DNA of 12,737 bases from an uncultured Prevotella sp. GTDB taxonomy: Bacteria > Bacteroidota > Bacteroidia > Bacteroidales > Bacteroidaceae. Below the pieces are notes generated by a model. The model was not told the DNA's origin. It saw nothing but the letters and a program-made list of their open reading frames with translations, and did no database searches. The stretch lies in contig CAMTJK010000075.1 in assembly GCA_947072805.1 (NCBI GenBank), positions 1-12,737 on the forward strand, read 5' to 3'. The position numbers were made by a program, and so were the translations under genes. Shown one piece after another: positions 7,694-12,737 of the stretch (the stretch's first letter is position 1; each line of letters begins with the position of its first letter).

Positions 7694-8428
7694 TCAGTAG
7701 AGGTAATCGGGAATCAGCTCTTTAGCCCTTTCGAAGTCGTCCACAGTGTCCAGCTCTATGGAGAAAAGGTCGGTGGTATCGGTTATTCCGAAGCGGAATC
7801 CCTTGGCAATGAGCCTTTCGAAAGCGCGCTCGTAGAACACATTCCTGAGCCCTTCGCCCTCTATCATGGCGTCGAGCTCGTCGAAGAGGGCTGCAGAGTA
7901 GCCGGCATCCATCTTTTCTATTCCCACCGACTCGCCTATGGCATCGTCAATGGAGCACACCTTGCTTATCTCCGCCACCATTCCGTCGGCGTCGGGCACT
8001 ATCTTTATTTCCTCCTCACCCAGTTCGTGACTGTTCAGGGCGAGCGTGGTGGCGTTTCCGTCGAGCAGGCGCACTATTATCTGCGGGTCGAAGAGTATGT
8101 CGCTGTCGAGCAGCATGAACTCCCTGCCCCTTACGTGCGTTGCGGCAAGCCAGAGCGAATAGATATTGTTGGTAGTCTGATAGTCGGCGTTGTCTATGAA
8201 TTGCAGCTTCACGTCCGTTGCTCCGTAAGTGGAAGTAAGGAAGCTGCGTATCATATCGCCTCTGTAGCCCGTCACCACCACAAATTCGCGTATGCCTGCG
8301 GCGATGAGCGCGTCCATGGTGCGCTGCAGCAGACAGCGGTTGCCCACTTTCAGCAGACACTTGGGGCGGTCGTCGGTAAGCGGGCGCAGTCTCGATGCCA
8401 TGCCGGCAGCCAATATCACTGCCTTCAT
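7694..8428 (-). CDS. LicC-like nucleotidyltransferase (probable CTP:phospho-amine cytidylyltransferase)
   Basis: A 244-residue single-domain sugar-phosphate-type nucleotidyltransferase. The N-terminal signature LAAGMASRLRPLTDDRPKCL (6-25) binds the nucleotide, with K23 as a probable catalytic lysine. DSD (108-110) and D227 (in IELDTVDD) are the likely metal ligands. The stretch YQTTNNIYSLWLA (83-95) is the best clue to substrate: a TNNIYSL block of this form is typical of LicC-like choline-phosphate cytidylyltransferases and their aminoethylphosphonate relatives rather than of glucose-1-phosphate enzymes. It likely forms a CDP-activated donor for the downstream LicD protein. Its ATG overlaps the stop of the upstream PLP enzyme (ATGA), indicating translational coupling and a shared pathway. 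A hexose-1-phosphate nucleotidyltransferase cannot be fully excluded. Confidence 0.85.
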   Translation of the reverse strand: MKAVILAAGMASRLRPLTDDRPKCLLKVGNRCLLQRTMDALIAAGIREFVVVTGYRGDMIRSFLTSTYGATDVKLQFIDNADYQTTNNIYSLWLAATHVRGREFMLLDSDILFDPQIIVRLLDGNATTLALNSHELGEEEIKIVPDADGMVAEISKVCSIDDAIGESVGIEKMDAGYSAALFDELDAMIEGEGLRNVFYERAFERLIAKGFRFGITDTTDLFSIELDTVDDFERAKELIPDYLY

Positions 8429-9480
8429 AGCGCAGAGACGGTATTGAGGATGATGTCTGCCACGCGGCGGTTCTGCTCTCTTCTGCCGAGGGTTATGCGC
8501 ATGTGGCTGTTCAGGTCGGGTTCATCCATAAACTTTACCTTGTAGCTCTCTTCGGCGAAAGCCTTCTGCAGAGCTTCCTTGAAGGCAATGGGATATTTGA
8601 TGAGTATGAAATTGGCAACCGAACGGTACACCTTGAATCCGGGCAGGGCGCCCAGCTCTTCCGTGTACATGCGTCTTGCCTCGTCCATAACCTGCGCCAC
8701 CTCGCGATAGTGGTCTTCCGACTGCAGTGCCGCTATGCCCATCTCTTCCGAAAGGCGGTCATATCCGAGATATTTGTTGGCATAGCGTCCGAAGCGTTCC
8801 ATCAGTTCGCTCTTTCCTGTGAAGCCAAATCCGAGCCGCAAGCCCGGCAGTCCGTAGAATTTGGAGAATGTGCGGCACACAATCATGTTGGGATGCTTCT
8901 CCACGAGGCGCTTTACGTACGATGTATCGGTGTTTACGAACGAAGCATAAGCCTCATCCACCACCACGATAGTGGTTTCGGGCACCATGTCCATCATATC
9001 TGTCAGCTCCTCCGGCGTCAGTCCGTTGCCCGTAGGATTGTTTGGCGAGGCAATGAGAAGGATGCGCGGGTTCAGCCTTTCTATCATCGAGCGGAGCTCG
9101 TCCATGTCATATCTGAACGAATCTTCGGTTTCATAGACGGGATATTGCACCGTTTCGCCGTCCACCTCGCTGGCAATCGACTTGTAGTACCACCACGAGA
9201 ACTTCGGGATGAGCATTGTGCGGTTGTCGCCTGCCGTGAGAAAGAAGTGTATTGACATCTTCAGCAGGTCTTCCGCGCCGTATCCGAGCAGTACCTGGCT
9301 TTCGTCTATATCGTAGATCTCGGAGAGATATTCTGACAGTATGCTCTTTTTGCCACGGTCGTAGATGCGTGTATAGAAGCAGAAGTTGCCTATATCAAAA
9401 TTTCTGAAGACGTCCTTGACGCGCTGCGAGGGTTCAAAGTTGAACTCATTACGGTCAAGATAGTTGGTTTTGTTCTCCAT
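8425..9480 (-). CDS. PLP-dependent HisC/CobD-like aminotransferase or amino-acid phosphate decarboxylase
   Basis: A 351-residue fold-type I PLP enzyme of class I/II. Key residues are visible: GYGAEDLL (66-73) at the phosphate-binding turn, SPNNPTG (145-151), D175 and Y178 in VVVDEAYASF, the Schiff-base lysine K207 in RTFSKFYGLPGLRLGFG, R215 nearby, and R328 in HMRITLGRR near the C terminus. The N-terminal DRNEFNFEPS resembles histidinol-phosphate aminotransferase, while SKFYGLPGLRLG is closer to CobD (threonine-phosphate decarboxylase). No other histidine or cobalamin genes are present, so those pathways are unlikely. As first gene of an operon with LicC-like and LicD proteins, it probably makes or modifies the amino-phosphate group they activate and transfer. 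Whether it transaminates or decarboxylates cannot be told from sequence alone. Confidence 0.85.
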   Translation of the reverse strand: MENKTNYLDRNEFNFEPSQRVKDVFRNFDIGNFCFYTRIYDRGKKSILSEYLSEIYDIDESQVLLGYGAEDLLKMSIHFFLTAGDNRTMLIPKFSWWYYKSIASEVDGETVQYPVYETEDSFRYDMDELRSMIERLNPRILLIASPNNPTGNGLTPEELTDMMDMVPETTIVVVDEAYASFVNTDTSYVKRLVEKHPNMIVCRTFSKFYGLPGLRLGFGFTGKSELMERFGRYANKYLGYDRLSEEMGIAALQSEDHYREVAQVMDEARRMYTEELGALPGFKVYRSVANFILIKYPIAFKEALQKAFAEESYKVKFMDEPDLNSHMRITLGRREQNRRVADIILNTVSAL

Positions 9481-9502
9481 ATCGTTATGTATGTTTTAAG
9501 CG

Positions 9503-9537
9503 CAAAGGTACAAAACTTTGCCGTAACGTACGTCAAA
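9503..9537 (-). promoter_or_regulatory. Candidate promoter of the PLP enzyme-licC-licD operon
   Basis: On the minus strand TACCTTTG (complement of 9503-9510) fits the -7 consensus TAnnTTTG. An upstream TTTG (complement of 9534-9537) lies 23 bp away, a little longer than the usual 19-21. Transcription would begin near 9497, leaving about 16 nt before the ATG at 9480. Confidence 0.5.
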
Positions 9538-9560
9538 AGGTGCGCTTTTTCTTACAATCC

Positions 9561-9594
9561 GGCACCTAAAATAGGTTGAAAAGGCACTTAAAAT
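9561..9594 (+). repeat. 12-bp direct repeat with 22-bp period in the divergent spacer
   Basis: GGCACCTAAAAT (9561-9572) and GGCACTTAAAAT (9583-9594) differ at one base and are 22 bp apart start to start, about two helical turns. The first copy also overlaps a small palindrome CCTA-AAA-TAGG (9565-9575). The pair lies between the two divergent candidate promoters, so it is a plausible regulator site; no regulator can be named. Confidence 0.45.
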
Positions 9595-9628
9595 GAGCTG
9601 TTTAATGTCTTTTTTTGTCAATAATGTG

Positions 9629-9637
9629 TAACTTTGC
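9629..9637 (+). promoter_or_regulatory. Candidate -7 promoter element of the glycosyltransferase operon
   Basis: TAACTTTGC matches the Bacteroidota -7 consensus 61 bp before the ATG at 9698. The only clear upstream TTTG (9614-9617) is 11 bp away, too close for a normal -33 box, so the promoter is incomplete by consensus and may need an activator. Confidence 0.45.
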
Positions 9638-9697
9638 AGCCGTAGGCACCGCTTTGACACTGTTGTCTACCGATAATCAACCTACAACAAGACAGAC

Positions 9698-11473
9698 ATG
9701 AAACCGGTTTTACATGGCAGGACGTTCCTGCTGCTTGCACTTCTCTGTACTATTACACTGCTGCCGTTTCTCGGCCTCTTCGACTATCACACCAAAGGTG
9801 AGCCGCGCGAGTCGATAGTGGCAATGACAATGCTTACCGACGGCAACTGGATAATGCCCCGCAACAGCTACGGCGAGATTGCCTACAAGCCTCCGTTCTT
9901 CCACTGGTGCATCGCCGTCGTATCGGCAATACAGGGAAAGGTTACCGAGGCGGGCTCCCGACTGCCTTCAGCCATAGCCCTGCTGCTCATGACCCTGGGC
10001 GGATACATCTTCTTCCTGCGCCGCACGGGCAAACGTACAGCCCTGCTCACGGTGCTGGTGGGCTTTACGGCTTTCGAGATACACCGCGCCGGTGCCAACT
10101 GCCGCGTGGACATGGTGCTCACCGCGCTCATTACGGGTGCGCTGTACCGTCTGTACGAGTGGTACGACAAGGGTATGAAGGGCGTGGCATGGAGCGCCGT
10201 GCTGCTCATGGGACTTGCCACGATGACCAAGGGGCCCGTAGGCTCCATTCTGCCCTGCCTCTCCATGGGCATATTTCTGCTGCTCAAGAGGCAGAACTTC
10301 TGGAAGGTGCTGCTCAAGATGACCATTTTCGGAGTGCTCTCGCTGGTATTCTACGCAATATGGTTCTATGCGGCATGGCAGACAGCCGGCGACGACTTTA
10401 TAAACCTCGTGTACGAAGAGAATATCGGGCGCATGACGGGCACCATGACATATAAGGTGCACGTGCTGCCGTGGACATTCAACATAGTCAGCGTGGTGGC
10501 AGGCTTCGTGCCGTGGACACTGCTCTTCCTCATAGCCCTCTTCTTTGTCAATTGGAAGGCGTTCTTCGGCAACCTGTGGCAGTGGTGGACCGACAATGTG
10601 GGCGTACGCATACGCTCGCTGTTCGAGAATATCAACTTCGCCCTTGCCAAAGCTCACGACATTGACATCTTTTCGCTGGTATGCACGGCTGCCATCTTCA
10701 TCTTCTACTGCATTCCCGAGAGCAAGCGTTCGGTATATCTCATGCCCATCTATCCGTTTATAGGCTACTTCGTGGCGCGCTACATACTCTATTGCGCCGA
10801 CACCAGACCGAAGCCGCTGCGCATATTCGGCAGCATCCTTGCCGTGCTCACGTCCGTTCTTTTCATCGCCTTCATCATAGTTAAGCTGCAGCTCGTTCCC
10901 GAAAGCGTGTTCGGCAGCGGCCGCCATGCCGCGCAGAACATAGCCATGCTGCACTCGCTCGAAGACATTGGCGGCGTGGCAAGCTGGCTGCTCGTGCTTG
11001 TGCCCACCGCGGCGGGAGCGGCATGGTGGCACTTCCGCAAGGAGGAGGGCACGGCAATGGCTGCATATGTGGTGGCACTGGTGATGAGCATATATGTGGC
11101 TCTCGACGGCGTATACACTCCGACGGTACTCAACAGCAAGTCGGTAAAGGAGATTGCAGCCGAAATAGACAGGCGCGCACCGGCTTCTGAGGGCAATATC
11201 TACGAGTTCATGGAACTAAGTCTGGAGGTGAAGGGCGACCCGCTGCACTTCTTCGAGCTCAACTTCTACCTCAACGACCGCATAGGCAGCTTCTACTATG
11301 AACAGCCCGACAGCGGATTCCTGCTTACCACAGCCTACGACCTGGGCGTGCGCGGCGAGGAATTTGCCGCCAAGGGATACGAGTTCACCTTATGCTACGA
11401 GGCTCCGAAGAGGGGCATACAGCTATACCGGTTCAACAAGAATGCCGAAAAGGCTTTACCGCAACAGCCATGA
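9698..11473 (+). CDS. ArnT-like membrane glycosyltransferase (GT-C fold, GT83/GT39 type)
   Basis: A 591-residue inner-membrane protein that should transfer a sugar from a polyprenyl-phosphate donor to an acceptor on the periplasmic side. Multiple hydrophobic helices run from residue 9 to about 470. The first periplasmic loop has GEPRESIVAMTMLTDGNW (34-51) and YKPPFFHW (63-70), matching the acidic-Arg and YxKPP motifs of ArnT and related enzymes. RAGANCRVDMVLT (130-142), MTKGP (176-180) and PESKRSVYLMPIYPFIGY (340-357) also fit. The C-terminal 110 residues or so form a soluble periplasmic domain. The family includes lipid A 4-amino-arabinose transferase and other lipid A or glycan-modifying enzymes; the sugar and acceptor here are unknown. 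The stop overlaps the start of the next glycosyltransferase (ATGA), so the two are translationally coupled. A -7-like element lies 61 bp upstream. Confidence 0.88.
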   Translation: MKPVLHGRTFLLLALLCTITLLPFLGLFDYHTKGEPRESIVAMTMLTDGNWIMPRNSYGEIAYKPPFFHWCIAVVSAIQGKVTEAGSRLPSAIALLLMTLGGYIFFLRRTGKRTALLTVLVGFTAFEIHRAGANCRVDMVLTALITGALYRLYEWYDKGMKGVAWSAVLLMGLATMTKGPVGSILPCLSMGIFLLLKRQNFWKVLLKMTIFGVLSLVFYAIWFYAAWQTAGDDFINLVYEENIGRMTGTMTYKVHVLPWTFNIVSVVAGFVPWTLLFLIALFFVNWKAFFGNLWQWWTDNVGVRIRSLFENINFALAKAHDIDIFSLVCTAAIFIFYCIPESKRSVYLMPIYPFIGYFVARYILYCADTRPKPLRIFGSILAVLTSVLFIAFIIVKLQLVPESVFGSGRHAAQNIAMLHSLEDIGGVASWLLVLVPTAAGAAWWHFRKEEGTAMAAYVVALVMSIYVALDGVYTPTVLNSKSVKEIAAEIDRRAPASEGNIYEFMELSLEVKGDPLHFFELNFYLNDRIGSFYYEQPDSGFLLTTAYDLGVRGEEFAAKGYEFTLCYEAPKRGIQLYRFNKNAEKALPQQP

Positions 11474-12618
11474 AGATAGGTTTCGACGCAAAAAGGGCGG
11501 CAAAGAACCGCACAGGGCTCGGCAACTACAGCCGCTTCATTGTAAGGCTGCTCGCCGGACGCCGGCCGCAAGACGACTTCTTCCTCTACGTGCCCGACAG
11601 CAGGCGCATGCCATACATCAATGAGATACCACATACGCCCAACCTGCACCTGCGCTTCCCCACGGGACGGGCGGCACGCACCATGGCTTCGTTGTGGCGC
11701 TCGTGGGGAATGACCGCCGACCTCGACCGCGACGGCATCACCATATACCACGGACTTAGCAACGAGCTGCCGCTGAACATTGACAGGGCACACTGCCGCA
11801 GCGTGGTGACAATACACGACCTCATCTTCAGGCACTGTCCCGAATACTATCACTTAATAGACAGGCTCATCTACGACTACAAATTCCGCCGCGCCTGCCG
11901 CAAAGCCGACCGTGTGATAGCTGTCAGCGAATATACGAAGCGCGAAATAATGGAGTATTACGGCACGCCGGAAGAAAAAATAGATGTGGTATACCAGGGA
12001 TGCGACCCCGTATTCGGCAAGGAAATACCGCAAGCCACGCTCCACGACGTGCGCAAACGCCACTCCCTACCCTCCCGCTACCTGCTCTACGTGGGCAGCA
12101 TAGAGGAACGCAAAAACCTGATGCTTGTTGTAAAGGCTCTCGAGGAAATGCAGAGAAGGGGCTCGCTCGAAAGGCTCGACGTGAAGGTGGTGGCTGTGGG
12201 ACGGCGCACTGCCTACACCAAGAAGATAGAAGAAGCCGTAAGCCTACTGCATCTCGAGGGGCGATTCATGATGTGCCACTCGGTTACATACAGCGACCTG
12301 CCCTCCTTCTACCGACTGGCTACGGCTTTCGTATATCCCTCACGCATAGAAGGGTTCGGCATTCCCATGCTCGAGGCCATAACGAGCGGAGTGCCTGCCA
12401 TAGGATGTACGGGCTCTTGCCTGGAAGAAGCGGGCGGACCCGACTCCATCTACGTGGCTCCCGACGACCACGAGGCTCTCGCTTCTGCCATAGAAAGGCT
12501 ATGGACAGACGATGGCCTGCGCCTCAACATGATAGAGAAAGGCAGGATATATGCACAAAACTTCTCCGACGAACGTCTCGGAAAGGCTTTGGAAGATACG
12601 TACAGAAAGCTTCTCTGA
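11470..12618 (+). CDS. GT4-family glycosyltransferase
   Basis: A 382-residue cytoplasmic or membrane-associated retaining glycosyltransferase with a GT-B fold. I chose the ATG at 11470 rather than the longer in-frame start at 11392 because MKIGFDAKRA begins the usual first beta strand, the glycine-rich GLGNYSR follows, and this start forms an ATGA overlap with the upstream gene. The N-terminal acceptor domain ends near 170. VSEYTKREI (152-160) and GSIEERKNL (209-217, with R214 and K215 positioned to bind donor phosphates) are typical. The EX7E motif is EGFGIPMLE (294-302), preceded by VYPSR. These place it with mannosyl-type GT4 enzymes that build O-antigen, capsule or similar glycans from nucleotide sugars; the exact sugar is unknown. 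It is probably in one pathway with the ArnT-like gene. Confidence 0.9.
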   Translation: MKIGFDAKRAAKNRTGLGNYSRFIVRLLAGRRPQDDFFLYVPDSRRMPYINEIPHTPNLHLRFPTGRAARTMASLWRSWGMTADLDRDGITIYHGLSNELPLNIDRAHCRSVVTIHDLIFRHCPEYYHLIDRLIYDYKFRRACRKADRVIAVSEYTKREIMEYYGTPEEKIDVVYQGCDPVFGKEIPQATLHDVRKRHSLPSRYLLYVGSIEERKNLMLVVKALEEMQRRGSLERLDVKVVAVGRRTAYTKKIEEAVSLLHLEGRFMMCHSVTYSDLPSFYRLATAFVYPSRIEGFGIPMLEAITSGVPAIGCTGSCLEEAGGPDSIYVAPDDHEALASAIERLWTDDGLRLNMIEKGRIYAQNFSDERLGKALEDTYRKLL

Positions 12619-12647
12619 TTTTTTCTCTCTATAAACAGTACACCTTT

Positions 12648-12737
12648 TTATAATTCGGAAGACTCCATCGCATCAGAGAGGTCCAACAAGCTTTCTATCT
12701 CCTTTATGGCAAACGACTTATGCCGATTTTTTTGATA
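12648..12737 (-). CDS. 3' end of an unidentified gene (partial, enters from the right edge)
   Basis: An open frame of 29 codons runs from the window edge to TAA (complement of 12648-12650) on the minus strand. Its residues include KSFAIKEIESLLDLSDAMES, amphipathic and charged like a real helical C terminus. It is convergent with the GT4 gene, with only 29 bp between the two stops and no clear hairpin there. Too little is present to name a family; chance openness over 90 bases is possible. Confidence 0.45.
   Translation of the reverse strand, partial: YQKNRHKSFAIKEIESLLDLSDAMESSEL

Noticed and set aside
7679..8545. A 288-codon open frame on the plus strand
   Set aside because: Antisense to the LicC-like gene and the end of the PLP-enzyme gene, both well supported; no motifs in the antisense product.
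9968..11032. A 354-codon open frame on the minus strand
   Set aside because: Antisense to the ArnT-like gene, whose membrane helices and YKPP motif are clear; the antisense product is a charged, His-rich shadow with no domain.
11392..11469. Upstream in-frame extension of the GT4 gene (26 extra codons)
   Set aside because: The extension lies wholly inside the upstream glycosyltransferase gene and does not look like a GT4 N terminus; the ATG at 11470 gives the usual MKIG start and an ATGA overlap.
12606..12693. Possible long-range hairpin around the GT4 stop (TCTCTGA near 12613 and TCAGAGA near 12673)
   Set aside because: Only a 7-bp pairing across about 50 bases with no T-run after it, and the right arm lies in a probable coding end; likely chance.

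Overview
The window looks like chromosomal DNA of a Bacteroidota bacterium, most likely a Prevotellaceae member. The evidence is threefold. Two exported proteins end in C-terminal tails of the type IX secretion system (T9SS) type. Promoter-like sites follow the Bacteroidota pattern (TTTG, about 19-20 bp, then TAnnTTTG), and starts lack strong Shine-Dalgarno sequences. Genes are GC-rich and the spacers AT-rich. There are no rRNA or tRNA genes, CRISPR arrays, insertion sequences or phage genes that I can see.

Left part (1-6724): two large genes on the + strand encode secreted or surface proteins. The first (360-3827) has GLUG-type repeats, an Ig-like domain and a sorting tail. The second (4094-6724) is an M6-family metalloprotease with fibronectin type III (Fn3) modules and a short sorting tail. 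A strong terminator separates them, so they are probably separate units. However, a similar 50-bp element with a conserved GTTAT-N4-ATAAC dyad lies upstream of each, which hints at shared control.

Middle (6846-9480, - strand): a compact three-gene operon runs from a PLP-dependent HisC/CobD-like enzyme, through a LicC-like nucleotidyltransferase (4-bp ATGA overlap), to a LicD-family phosphotransferase (20-bp gap). Together they read as a module that makes a small amino-phosphate compound, activates it with CTP and attaches it to a surface glycan. The exact compound (phosphoethanolamine, phosphocholine, aminoethylphosphonate or another) cannot be settled from sequence alone.

Right part (9698-12618, + strand): divergent from that operon, an ArnT-like multi-membrane glycosyltransferase is translationally coupled (ATGA) to a cytoplasmic GT4 glycosyltransferase. 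The 217-bp divergent spacer holds candidate promoters both ways and a 12-bp direct repeat with a 22-bp period. The last 90 bases contain the 3' end of an unidentified - strand gene. Overall the window pairs T9SS cargo with envelope-glycan assembly and decoration genes.
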